Below, piece by piece: positions 21,958-29,478 of a DNA stretch of 32,599 nt. The DNA is from Chloroflexota bacterium (GTDB lineage: Bacteria; Chloroflexota; Limnocylindria; P2-11E). The stretch is taken from contig VBDQ01000038.1 in NCBI GenBank assembly GCA_005889075.1, forward strand, positions 1 to 32,599, given 5' to 3'. Made by a program: the position numbers and the translations under genes. The notes under the pieces were generated by a model. The model saw nothing but the letters and a program-made list of their open reading frames with translations, did no database searches and was not told the origin of the DNA. Within the stretch, counting starts at the first letter, position 1. Each line of letters begins with the position of its first letter.

Positions 21958-23516
21958 GCCTCTTGTCCCACTACCTCGAGCGCGTCGGCGACCGGTCGCC
22001 GGATCCCGCGCCCGCGGCGCTCTACGCGATGCTCGATCACATCGCGACCGTCTCGCCGAGCGTCGCGGCCGCCATCGTGCACGAGCTCAACGATCAACGC
22101 ACCAATCTCAAGCTCATCGCCAGCGAGAACTACTGCTCGCTCGCGACGCAATTCGCACAGGGCTCGCTGTTCACCGACAAGTACGCGGAGGGCTATCCGG
22201 CCCATCGCTTCTACGCAGGGTGCGAGAACGTCGACGATGTCGAGAGCGAAGCGGCGCGACTCGCCTGCGAGATCTTCGGCGCGGAGCACGCGTACGTCCA
22301 ACCGCACTCGGGCGCTGACGCGAACCTCCTCGCGTACCTCGCCATCCTGACCACTCGCGTCGAGGCGAGGATGCTCGAAGAGCTCGGCATCGAGGATCCG
22401 TCGAAGGTGTCGCGCACGGACTGGACGCGCATCCGGGAAGCCACTCACAGCCAGCGCCTCCTCGGGCTCGACTACTACTCAGGTGGGCATCTGACGCATG
22501 GCTATCGCCACAACTATTCAAGCCAGCTCTTCGACGCGTACACGTACACCGTCGATCGCACGACCATGCGGCTCGACCTGGACGAGATCCGTCGGCAGGC
22601 GCGTGAGATAAAGCCGCTCATCCTGCTCGCCGGATACAGCGCGTACTCGCGGAAGATCGACTTCGCGAAGCTCCGCGAGATCGCGGACGAGGTCGGCGCC
22701 GTGCTCATGGTGGACATGGCGCACTTCGCGGGGCTCGTGGCGGGCGGCGTCTTCGAAGGCAACTACAACCCGGTGCCGTTCGCGCACGTCGTCACGACGA
22801 CGACGCACAAGACGCTGCGCGGTCCGCGCGGCGGACTGATCCTCTGCACGTCGGAGTTCGCGGAGGCCGTCGACAAGGGCTGCCCGATCGTCCTTGGTGG
22901 ACCGTTGCCGCACGTCCTCGCCGCGAAAGCGGTCGCGCTTCGGGAGGCGAGCCAGCCAAGTTTCCGCGACTACGCGCAGCGCATCGTCCAGAACTCGCAG
23001 GCGCTCGCCGAGGCGTGCCTCTCGGAGGGCATGGACGTGCTCACCGGTGGCACTGACAACCATCTCCTGCTCCTCGACGTGCATCGGAGCTTTGGCCTCA
23101 CCGGACGCCAGGCCGAGTCAGCGATCCGCGAGTGCCACATGACGCTCAACCGCAATGCCTTGCCGTTCGATGCGAACGGGCCCTGGTACACGAGCGGGTT
23201 GCGTGTCGGCACGCCCGCCGCCACGACCCTCGGGATGACACCGTCGGACATGCGCGAAGTCGCAGCGGTCTTCAAGCAGGTGCTCTCGAACACGAAGCCG
23301 GCAACGGTGCAGAAGGGTCCTGAAGCTGGTCAGCCGAGCCGGGCACGCTTCCAGGTCGCGCGCGGTGCCGCAGCGTCAGCGCGCGAGCGCGTCGCGGCCC
23401 TGCTCGATCGCTACCCGGTGTATCCGGAGATCGATCTCGACCTCCTTGGCTCCGCCGCACGCGAGTGGGGAGAGGCGTCGCGGCCCGCGATGGGCGCAAC
23501 TGCGGCGGTCGACTGA
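21954..23516 (+). CDS. glyA: Serine hydroxymethyltransferase, long form
   Basis: A 520-residue SHMT that converts serine and tetrahydrofolate to glycine and methylene-tetrahydrofolate. The PLP lysine is K286 in TTTTHKTLRGPRGG. Early blocks NLKLIASENYCS and QGSLFTDKYAEGYP and the AYVQPHSGADAN segment are diagnostic. It is about 100 residues longer than usual. The extra part is an insert at about 130-190 (around VEARMLEELGIEDPSKV) plus a C-terminal extension, a layout known from the chlamydial-type GlyA. ATG 21954 overlaps the rpiB stop (ATGA). Its own stop TGA overlaps a CTG codon that seems to start upp. The operon links one-carbon units to pyrimidine salvage. Confidence 0.95.
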   Translation: MSLLSHYLERVGDRSPDPAPAALYAMLDHIATVSPSVAAAIVHELNDQRTNLKLIASENYCSLATQFAQGSLFTDKYAEGYPAHRFYAGCENVDDVESEAARLACEIFGAEHAYVQPHSGADANLLAYLAILTTRVEARMLEELGIEDPSKVSRTDWTRIREATHSQRLLGLDYYSGGHLTHGYRHNYSSQLFDAYTYTVDRTTMRLDLDEIRRQAREIKPLILLAGYSAYSRKIDFAKLREIADEVGAVLMVDMAHFAGLVAGGVFEGNYNPVPFAHVVTTTTHKTLRGPRGGLILCTSEFAEAVDKGCPIVLGGPLPHVLAAKAVALREASQPSFRDYAQRIVQNSQALAEACLSEGMDVLTGGTDNHLLLLDVHRSFGLTGRQAESAIRECHMTLNRNALPFDANGPWYTSGLRVGTPAATTLGMTPSDMREVAAVFKQVLSNTKPATVQKGPEAGQPSRARFQVARGAAASARERVAALLDRYPVYPEIDLDLLGSAAREWGEASRPAMGATAAVD

Positions 23517-24145
23517 GCACAGCGCAGCTCCACGTTTCGACGCACCCGCTCCTGCGGGAGAAGGTCACGCGGCTTCGCGACGAGCGGACGGACCCGCGCG
23601 ACTTCCGCGCGCTCGTCGGCGAGATCGCGACGCTTCTCCTGTATGAAGCGACCGCGGACCTTCCGGTGCACGAGACGACGGTGAAGACGCCGCTCGCGAA
23701 CGCCAAGGGCGCGAAGCTCGCGGAGCCGGTGGGACTTGTGCCGGTGCTCCGCGCGGGCATCGGGATGGTCGAAGCCGCGCTCGAGCTCATGCCGCAGGCG
23801 CAGGTCTGGCACATCGGGCTTTTCCGCGACGAGCACACCCTGCGGCCGATCGAGTACTACAACAAGCTGCCGTCGTCGGCGACCGTGCAGGTCTGCCTCG
23901 TCCTCGATCCAATGCTCGCGACCGGCGGATCCGCGACCGCGACCGTCGACATCCTCAAGAAGTGGGGAGCGAAGCGGGTCAAGTACGTCGGGATCATCGC
24001 GGCGCCGGAGGGGGTGCGCGCGCTCTCGAGCGCGCACCCCGATGTTCCGATCCACGTCGCCGCCCTCGACGAGCGCCTCAACGACAAGGGTTACATCGTC
24101 CCCGGTCTCGGCGATGCTGGCGACCGCCAGTTCGGGACGGGTTAA
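23513..24145 (+). CDS. upp: Uracil phosphoribosyltransferase, probable CTG start
   Basis: About 210 residues. UPRT joins uracil with PRPP to make UMP. The PRPP loop is LVLDPMLATGGSATATVDIL and the family blocks HPLLREKVTRLRDERT, YEATADLP, PVLRAGIGM and GYIVPGLGDAGDRQFGT are all present. Only two starts are possible: GTG 23465, which adds 16 residues that merely mirror glyA codons, and CTG 23513. The latter gives the exact family N-terminus (S-T-A-Q-L-H-V-S-T-H-P) and a 4-base CTGA overlap with the glyA stop. I therefore prefer CTG. No clear ribosome site is seen, so coupling to glyA translation is likely. It converges on the DUF4242 gene 12 bases later. Confidence 0.93.
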   Translation: MSTAQLHVSTHPLLREKVTRLRDERTDPRDFRALVGEIATLLLYEATADLPVHETTVKTPLANAKGAKLAEPVGLVPVLRAGIGMVEAALELMPQAQVWHIGLFRDEHTLRPIEYYNKLPSSATVQVCLVLDPMLATGGSATATVDILKKWGAKRVKYVGIIAAPEGVRALSSAHPDVPIHVAALDERLNDKGYIVPGLGDAGDRQFGTG

Positions 24146-24157
24146 GGCTCGACTGAG

Positions 24158-24412
24158 CTAGACGCCCTCTGTGACGGGATAGATCTCGTCGGCCACCAGG
24201 CCGTGCGCCTCTTTGTGCACGCGGCTCGCTGCCTCGGGGTTTGGCGCATCTACCAGGCAGAAGATCTTCCCGTTCTTCTCGTCGAACCAGTAGCGCAGGT
24301 ACTGGACGCCGTACTTGCCCTGGGTTTTGACGTCGGCCATGTGCGCATCGGCGACGTCCTTGGCTTTCGTTCCCGCCGGTGCCTTCTTGTGAATATCCAT
24401 GAACAGCGGCAT
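24158..24412 (-). CDS. DUF4242 family small protein (SCO4226-like)
   Basis: An 84-residue protein of the DUF4242 family, small ferredoxin-like-fold proteins; the SCO4226 member binds nickel. MPLFMDIHKKAPAGTKAKDV, YLRYWFDEKNGKIFCLVDAP and RVHKEAHGLVADEIYPV match the family start, core strand and end, with conserved histidines as possible metal ligands. ATG 24412 has a clear ribosome site, GGGAGGA, about 9 bases upstream, so unlike most neighbours it has a leader. A TAGAAC box (24457-24452 on the minus strand) may be its promoter. The 109-base divergent region up to 24522 serves both this gene and the WecA-like gene. Confidence 0.88.
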   Translation of the reverse strand: MPLFMDIHKKAPAGTKAKDVADAHMADVKTQGKYGVQYLRYWFDEKNGKIFCLVDAPNPEAASRVHKEAHGLVADEIYPVTEGV

Positions 24413-24508
24413 CCGATCTGATCCTCCCTGTTTGGTGTTGCCCGGCTGAACGTTCTACCACGCGCGCGGACCGGGCGGCGGCTGGAACGCCCTATGCGAT
24501 GGTCGCGG

Positions 24509-24514
24509 TATCGT
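24509..24514 (+). promoter_or_regulatory. -10 box of predicted leaderless promoter for the WecA-like gene
   Basis: TATCGT is followed by 7 bases and GTG at 24522. The same hexamer drives the threonine dehydratase on the minus strand at 18250-18245. It argues for 24522 rather than the in-frame GTG at 24513, which lies inside the box. Confidence 0.5.
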
Positions 24515-24521
24515 GCCCGCG

Positions 24522-25622
24522 GTGTCCTCGACGGCGCTCCTTCTCGTCGGCTCGACGATCGTCGCGTTCTTCATCGCAGCCGCGTCGACGCCGCTCGTCG
24601 GCCTCGTGGCGCGGCGCCTCGGCATGCTCGACGTGCCCGGCGGTCGCCGCGCGCATCCGCGGCCGATACCTCGGCCAGGCGGACTCGCGATCGCCATCGC
24701 CTTCGGCCTGGCGGTTTTCCTCTTCTGGCTCGTCGACCGGATCGCCGGCGGACCATTCCTGATCCCCGAGGAGGTCCGCTCGCCACGATTCACGCTCACC
24801 GCGATCGCCGCGCTGCTCGGCATGGGGATCGGGCTCGTGGATGACATCTTCGAGCTTCGCGCGCGCTGGCAGCTCCTTGGCCTTTCCATCGTCGCGGCGG
24901 TGATCGTGATCGCCGGCATCCACATCGATTTCGTGAACGATCCGTTCTCCGATCGCCTCCTCGAGCTCACGGTTCCGGTCGCGGTGCTCTTCACGATGTT
25001 CTGGATCGTCGGCATGAACGTCGCCCTCAATTTCATCGACGGGCTTGACGGTCTCGCCGCGGGCGTCGCCGCGATCGCGGCGCTGACGCTCGGCGGGCTC
25101 GCTCTTCTCCCACAGGTATCGGAGCCGTTCGTGGCGTGGATGGGCTTTACCCTGGCGGGTGCGATCGCCGGCTTCCTGCTCTTTAACTTCCACCCCGCTC
25201 GCCTCTTCCTCGGCACGACCGGTGTGGCGTTCGTAGGGACGATGCTCGCCGTGCTGTCGATCTTCGGCACGGCCAAGGTCGCGGCCGCGCTGCTCGTGCT
25301 TGGCGTCCCGATCATCGACACGTTCTACGTGCTCGTCCGGAGGCTGGCATCGGGGCGTCCGCTGTACGCGCCGGATCGTGGCCACTTCCATCACCGTCTG
25401 CTCGACGTCGGTCTCACGCACCAGCAGGCTGTGCTCTTGATCTACGGCCTGACCGCGGCGCTCGGTACGCTGGCTTTCGTCACGAGCGGCCGCGGGCAAG
25501 TGGCGAGCTTCGTCGCGCTCGCGATCGTGCTCGGCGTCGCGGTGATGGCGCTCGCGCAGCGGAGCACGAAGGCGGAGGAGCTCGACCCTGGTCTCTACCG
25601 AGAGGAAGCCGATCGCTTCTAA
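24522..25622 (+). CDS. WecA/MraY-family polyprenyl-phosphate sugar-1-phosphate transferase
   Basis: A 366-residue membrane protein with about ten helices. It transfers a sugar-phosphate from a UDP-sugar to undecaprenyl phosphate, starting a cell-wall glycan. Motifs are GLVDDI (D107, D108), NFIDGLDG (N170-G177) and the His loop GHFHHRLLDVGL. The third metal motif, normally G-D-[TS]-G in FNFHPA..LFLGD.G, reads LGTTG with T232 where the Mg-binding Asp should be. The substitution is unambiguous in the sequence. It may be normal for a subfamily or indicate altered chemistry. The start is GTG 24522, 7 bases after TATCGT. DUF72 follows after 7 bases. It probably shares the lipid carrier recycled by UppP. 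Confidence 0.88.
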   Translation: MSSTALLLVGSTIVAFFIAAASTPLVGLVARRLGMLDVPGGRRAHPRPIPRPGGLAIAIAFGLAVFLFWLVDRIAGGPFLIPEEVRSPRFTLTAIAALLGMGIGLVDDIFELRARWQLLGLSIVAAVIVIAGIHIDFVNDPFSDRLLELTVPVAVLFTMFWIVGMNVALNFIDGLDGLAAGVAAIAALTLGGLALLPQVSEPFVAWMGFTLAGAIAGFLLFNFHPARLFLGTTGVAFVGTMLAVLSIFGTAKVAAALLVLGVPIIDTFYVLVRRLASGRPLYAPDRGHFHHRLLDVGLTHQQAVLLIYGLTAALGTLAFVTSGRGQVASFVALAIVLGVAVMALAQRSTKAEELDPGLYREEADRF

Positions 25623-25629
25623 GCAGCCA

Positions 25630-26559
25630 GTGGGAGGCTCTGCCCCCCAGCCGCCGAAAGCCGCGAAGATAAAGGTCGGCACGTGCTCGTGGACCGATCC
25701 GACGCTCATCGAGTCGGGTTGGTACCCGGAGCGGATCAAGGACGACGCGGACCGGCGTCTCCGGTACTACGCGGAGCGGTTCCCGCTCGTCGAGAACGAT
25801 GCCTCCTATTACGCGCTGCCCTCCCAGAAGCAGGCGCAGCTCTGGGCCGATCGAACGCCGGACGAGTTCACAATGAACTTCAAGGCGTTCGCCACGCTCA
25901 CGACTCATCACACCGATCCGAAGCGGCTTCCCCCGGATATCCGCGAGACCCTGGGGAAGGACGCGATCGCGAAGCGGCGCGTCTACCCGAAGGACTTTCC
26001 CGAGGGGGCGCGGGACGAGCTCTTCAAGCGCTTCTGGGTCGGCCTCGAGCCGCTTCGCAAGGCCGGCAAGCTCGGCGCGCTCCTCCTCCAGTATCCCGAC
26101 TGGTTCGTCATCTCGAAGGAGAACAAGGCGGAGATCGTGCGGGCGCGCGAGCTGCTGCCGGACGATCGGCTCGCGGTCGAATTCCGCAACGCCACCTGGA
26201 TGAGCGAGCGCAATCGCGAGGAGACGCTCCGCTTCCTGGACGAGCATGGACTCACGTACGTCGTCGTAGACGAGCCACAGGGCTTTCCGTCGAGCATCCC
26301 GCCGATCGCGGCGGTCACCAACGACGATCTCGCCATCGTCCGTTTTCACGGCCGCAACGCCGAGAACTGGAAGAAACCCGGGCTGACGGCGGCCGAGCGC
26401 TTCGACTACTCGTACAAAACGAAGGAGCTCGAGGAGTGGCTGCCCAAGATCCGCGAGCTCGCGGAACAGGCCCGCGAGGTGCAGCTCCTCATGAACAACT
26501 GCTACGGCGACAAGGCCGTGAACAACGCGGCCCAGCTGGCCACGCTCCTTCAGGACTAG
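25630..26559 (+). CDS. DUF72 (YecE family) protein
   Basis: A 309-residue DUF72 protein, a TIM-barrel-like family of unknown activity. Blocks are KVGTCSWTDP at the N-terminus, RLRYYAERFPLVENDASYYA, EFTMNFKAFATLTTH, AVEFRNATWM and YVVVDEPQG, and the C-terminal MNNCYGDKAVNNA. It is fully conserved in length and motifs. The only start before the conserved region is GTG 25630, which lies at the edge of a GC-rich hairpin. Residues 2-8 (GGSAPQP) are therefore repeat-encoded and the start may be unusual. It follows the WecA-like gene by 7 bases and is probably co-transcribed with it. Confidence 0.9.
   Translation: MGGSAPQPPKAAKIKVGTCSWTDPTLIESGWYPERIKDDADRRLRYYAERFPLVENDASYYALPSQKQAQLWADRTPDEFTMNFKAFATLTTHHTDPKRLPPDIRETLGKDAIAKRRVYPKDFPEGARDELFKRFWVGLEPLRKAGKLGALLLQYPDWFVISKENKAEIVRARELLPDDRLAVEFRNATWMSERNREETLRFLDEHGLTYVVVDEPQGFPSSIPPIAAVTNDDLAIVRFHGRNAENWKKPGLTAAERFDYSYKTKELEEWLPKIRELAEQAREVQLLMNNCYGDKAVNNAAQLATLLQD
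25631..25649. repeat. GC-rich hairpin at the DUF72 start, related to 7248-7268
   Basis: TGGGAGGC (25631-25638) pairs with GCCCCCCA (25642-25649) around TCT with one mismatch. It closely resembles the hairpin beside the ligase-fusion start at 7245 (TGGGGGGC, 3-base loop, GCCCCCCA) and, like it, touches a start codon. Confidence 0.6.
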
Positions 26560-26584
26560 CCATCGCCGGCAGGTGGACTCCGTC

Positions 26585-26590
26585 TAGCAT
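26585..26590 (+). promoter_or_regulatory. -10 box before the 7-codon ORF and S9 peptidase
   Basis: TAGCAT is followed by 7 bases and an ATG at 26598, the standard leaderless spacing in this window. The ATG opens a 7-codon ORF rather than the peptidase itself. Confidence 0.45.
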
Positions 26591-26597
26591 CCGCGAC

Positions 26598-26621
26598 ATG
26601 CGAGGGCGGCTCATACGGTGA
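26598..26621 (+). CDS. Predicted leaderless upstream mini-ORF (7 codons)
   Basis: ATG 26598 to TGA 26621 encodes M-R-G-R-L-I-R. Its start is 7 bases after TAGCAT and its stop overlaps the GTG start of the S9 peptidase by 4 bases (GTGA). This geometry predicts that ribosomes load on the leaderless mini-ORF and re-start on the peptidase. Two of its arginine codons are CGG and one is CGA. Confidence 0.4.
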   Translation: MRGRLIR

Positions 26622-28450
26622 CCGTTCGGCCGATCGCGGACTTCCATGCGCGCGAGCGTCTCGCACAAGTTCCGCACACGACGCGTCGTTTCGCGTGCCG
26701 GTCCGCTCTTGCTCTCTCGCCCGATGGTCGCACGCTCGCCGTCGTCTCGGATCAGGGCGCCGGCACGTACGAGGCGTGGACCCTGCCGGCGACCGGCGGC
26801 CGTCCCGAGCGCGCGGTCTCGGTCGACGCGCACGCGGTACGCAGCCTCTGCTGGAGCGCGAACGGCGAGCTGATCGCAGCCGCCGACCGCGGCGGGACCG
26901 AGCTGCACCAGCTCTACCTGCGCCATCCCGATGGCCCGACGCGGCCGCTCTCGACGGACCCTGCGGGCCGCGTCCAGAGGCTCCTTTCGTGGAATGCCGC
27001 GTCGCCGGATGGGCGGTTCGTCGCGTTCTCGAGCAACGCACGGAGCGCCACCGACATGGATATCGTGCTCGCCGACCTCACGACCCGCTCTGAACGCCCG
27101 CTCGTCACGGGGGCGGCCTGGCACGTCGTCGGCGGCTGGTCACCAGACGGCGCCGCCGTCCTGGTCATGCGCGTCCTCGACAACACGACGCAGGATCTTT
27201 TGCTGGTCGATCCTCACAGCGGCGGGGCGAAGGAGATCACGACGCACGCCGAGGACGTCTCTCACGTGCCCGCCGGATTCCTCGCTGACGGCCGCGTCGC
27301 CGTGATCACCGACGAACGGAGCGATCACCTGTGGCTCGGCGCGATCGATCCGGCGACGGGGAAGCTGGACACGCTGGACACGCCTGAGTGGGACGTCGAG
27401 CTGGCCGCTTCGTCGGCCTCGGGTCGAGTGCAGATCTGGTCGGTCAACGAGGACGGCTACTCGCGGCTGCGCTGGCAGCTGGACCGCATCCGTCGCGAGC
27501 GCCTCATCGACGGCGTCTGCGAAGACCTCGTCATCTCGGCAGATGGTTCCCGGGCAGCGTTCGTGCGCCTCTCGTCGACGGAGCCATGGCAGGTGTGGAC
27601 GATCGATCTCGCGAAAGGCGACGCCCGGGTCGCGCTGACCTCGAGCTATGCCGTCCCCTCGGCCGAGCTCGTCGCGCCCGAGCTCATTCGCATCGGCGCA
27701 CCCGAGGGCGAGATACCGTGCTTCGTCTATCGCCCGCGCAACGTGCGTGGGCCCGTGCCCGCGGTCCTCTATCCGCACGGCGGACCGGAAGGCCAGTCGC
27801 GTCCGAGCTTCGGGCCGACCTCGACGCACCTTGCCGCGCTGGTGCACCGCGGAATCGCCCTCGTGGTCCCGAACATCCACGGCTCGACCGGATACGGACG
27901 GGCGTGGCAGGCCGCCATTCACAAGGACTGGGGCGGCGTCGACCTGCGCGACTTGCGTGCCGTGACCGAATGGATGACCAGGCGGCCCGAGTTCGACCGC
28001 TCGCGGCTCGCGGTCTACGGCGGCTCGTACGGTGGTTTCGCGACGCTCCTCTGCGTGACGCAGATCCCGGACGTCTGGCGCTGCGCCGTCGATGTCTTCG
28101 GCGTCGCGAACCTCGTGACGATGCTCGAGAACGCCCAGCCCAACTGGCGCCGTTTCCTCTCGCGGTGGATCGGCAACATCGAGACGGACCGCGCGAAGCT
28201 CGTCGAGCGTTCGCCGATCACGCACATCGAGAACGTGCGCTGCCCGATGCTCATCCTCCAGGGCGAGAACGACCCGCGGGTCCCAAAGGAGGAATCCGAT
28301 CAGGTGGTCGACCGCCTGCGCGCGCTCGGGCGCCGGGTCGAGTACGTCATCTATCCGGATGAGGGCCATGGCTTCACAAAACGCGCGAACGCCGAGGACG
28401 CTTACGGCCGGATCGTGGACTTCCTGACGAGGGAGCTGCTCGCCGCCTAG
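26618..28450 (+). CDS. S9 family peptidase (prolyl oligopeptidase/acylaminoacyl-peptidase type)
   Basis: A 610-residue serine peptidase. Residues 1 to about 340 are a beta-propeller of WD/PD40-like repeats (LSPDGRTLAVVSDQG, SPDGRFVAFSSNARS, WSPDGAAVLVM). Residues about 350-610 are the alpha/beta-hydrolase domain with PHGGPEGQ, the nucleophile S470 in GGSYGGF, D552 in GENDPRVP and H584 in DEGHGF, so the triad is complete. The family cuts short peptides or acylated amino acids. No signal peptide is seen, so it should be cytoplasmic. GTG 26618 overlaps the stop of a 7-codon ORF. The TAG stop shares the palindrome CTAG with the opposed lipoprotein stop. Confidence 0.93.
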   Translation: MTVRPIADFHARERLAQVPHTTRRFACRSALALSPDGRTLAVVSDQGAGTYEAWTLPATGGRPERAVSVDAHAVRSLCWSANGELIAAADRGGTELHQLYLRHPDGPTRPLSTDPAGRVQRLLSWNAASPDGRFVAFSSNARSATDMDIVLADLTTRSERPLVTGAAWHVVGGWSPDGAAVLVMRVLDNTTQDLLLVDPHSGGAKEITTHAEDVSHVPAGFLADGRVAVITDERSDHLWLGAIDPATGKLDTLDTPEWDVELAASSASGRVQIWSVNEDGYSRLRWQLDRIRRERLIDGVCEDLVISADGSRAAFVRLSSTEPWQVWTIDLAKGDARVALTSSYAVPSAELVAPELIRIGAPEGEIPCFVYRPRNVRGPVPAVLYPHGGPEGQSRPSFGPTSTHLAALVHRGIALVVPNIHGSTGYGRAWQAAIHKDWGGVDLRDLRAVTEWMTRRPEFDRSRLAVYGGSYGGFATLLCVTQIPDVWRCAVDVFGVANLVTMLENAQPNWRRFLSRWIGNIETDRAKLVERSPITHIENVRCPMLILQGENDPRVPKEESDQVVDRLRALGRRVEYVIYPDEGHGFTKRANAEDAYGRIVDFLTRELLAA

Positions 28451-29475
28451 CGAAGCGTCGAGCCGAGCAGCACGCCGTTGGCCCAGTAGGCACCGGCCGC
28501 GCCGGCCGGTAGAACATCGAAGGTGGCACCGCCGTCGTAGCTCACCCGGTCCGCACTGACGACGACCGCATGCTCGAACTCATCGCCCGCCCCCAGGTCA
28601 CCCACGCGGCGGCCGTCGGCGGTCGGATGACCCGGCGATACGTCGACAGAACGTCCATCCGAGAGAACCAGACGGACGACCTGATGCGTCGGCGGCACTG
28701 GGGTGCTGCCGATCGCGACGAGCGGTGCGACGATGCGCGCGCCCGAGGCGTCGATCGTCCACACCAGGTCGCCGACGGCGAGCCGTTCGACGGCCACGTC
28801 GCCGCTAGGCGTCGCGATCCGCGTCCCGCGCGCGAGGCAGATCGGGCACGGCGGCGGCCCGCTCGGGTTCTGGCTCGCGATGGTGATCGAGCCCTTCTGG
28901 TCGATGGTGCCGTCGACGCGGCTTCCCTGCTGCGGTGTGTTGCCGAAGATCGCGAGGAAGTGGAACCCCGCGCTGACCTGATCGAGGCGCAGCGCGTTGA
29001 GCATCTTCCAGTCGCGATAGATCGCGAGCTCCTGATCGCTCGTGTACGACGCTGCGGGCGCGATCCCAAGATGCGCGAGGATCGCGCTGAACGTCGGCGC
29101 ATCCTGTTGGATATCGGGCAGGCGTTGGTGTGCGAGAGCGCCTTCGTCCGCGCGCGCGACAGGGTAATAGTCGGGGTCGCAGAACAGCAGACGCCCGAAT
29201 CGATCCACGAGGCGGTACTTGAGCTGCGCCTGAGAAAGGCCGCCCGGTGCCGGGCTCGGCGTGACCGTCGGCGTGGGCGTGGGTGCCGGCGGGATCGTGC
29301 CCGGGACGACCGTGCCCGAGATCGCCGTCGCGCTGACCGTCCCCGCCGGAAGGATCGTTGCGGTCACGGCGGTCGCGCTGCCCTCTGTCGCGCTCGGCTC
29401 CGGCGACCCCAGCGTCGCCGCACCACCGCAGGCAGCGACCAGAACGACACCAAGGCTCAGCGCAAGACGGCGCAC
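28447..29475 (-). CDS. Lipoprotein with C-terminal Hint (hedgehog/intein-like) autoprocessing domain
   Basis: A 342-residue protein. The N-terminus is a lipoprotein signal with lipobox VAAC (C16), followed by a Thr/Pro-rich flexible linker (about 25-78). Residues 79-208 form a compact domain I do not recognise (YRLVDRFGRLLFCDPDYYP, SAGFHFLAIFGN). From C213 a Hint domain follows: CLARGTRIATPSGDVAVERL, DLVWTIDASG and VVRLVLSDGRSVDVSPGHP. The S-x-x-H at 280-283 lies 70 residues after the Cys, close to the spacing of the T-x-x-H block in hedgehog proteins. The C-terminus GAYWANGVLLGS resembles bacterial Hint ends without the splicing Asn. Self-cleavage before C213, releasing or modifying the membrane-anchored domain, is inferred. 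It follows the DUF3052-like gene by 3 bases. Confidence 0.8.
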   Translation of the reverse strand: MRRLALSLGVVLVAACGGAATLGSPEPSATEGSATAVTATILPAGTVSATAISGTVVPGTIPPAPTPTPTVTPSPAPGGLSQAQLKYRLVDRFGRLLFCDPDYYPVARADEGALAHQRLPDIQQDAPTFSAILAHLGIAPAASYTSDQELAIYRDWKMLNALRLDQVSAGFHFLAIFGNTPQQGSRVDGTIDQKGSITIASQNPSGPPPCPICLARGTRIATPSGDVAVERLAVGDLVWTIDASGARIVAPLVAIGSTPVPPTHQVVRLVLSDGRSVDVSPGHPTADGRRVGDLGAGDEFEHAVVVSADRVSYDGGATFDVLPAGAAGAYWANGVLLGSTLR

Positions 29476-29478
29476 GAC

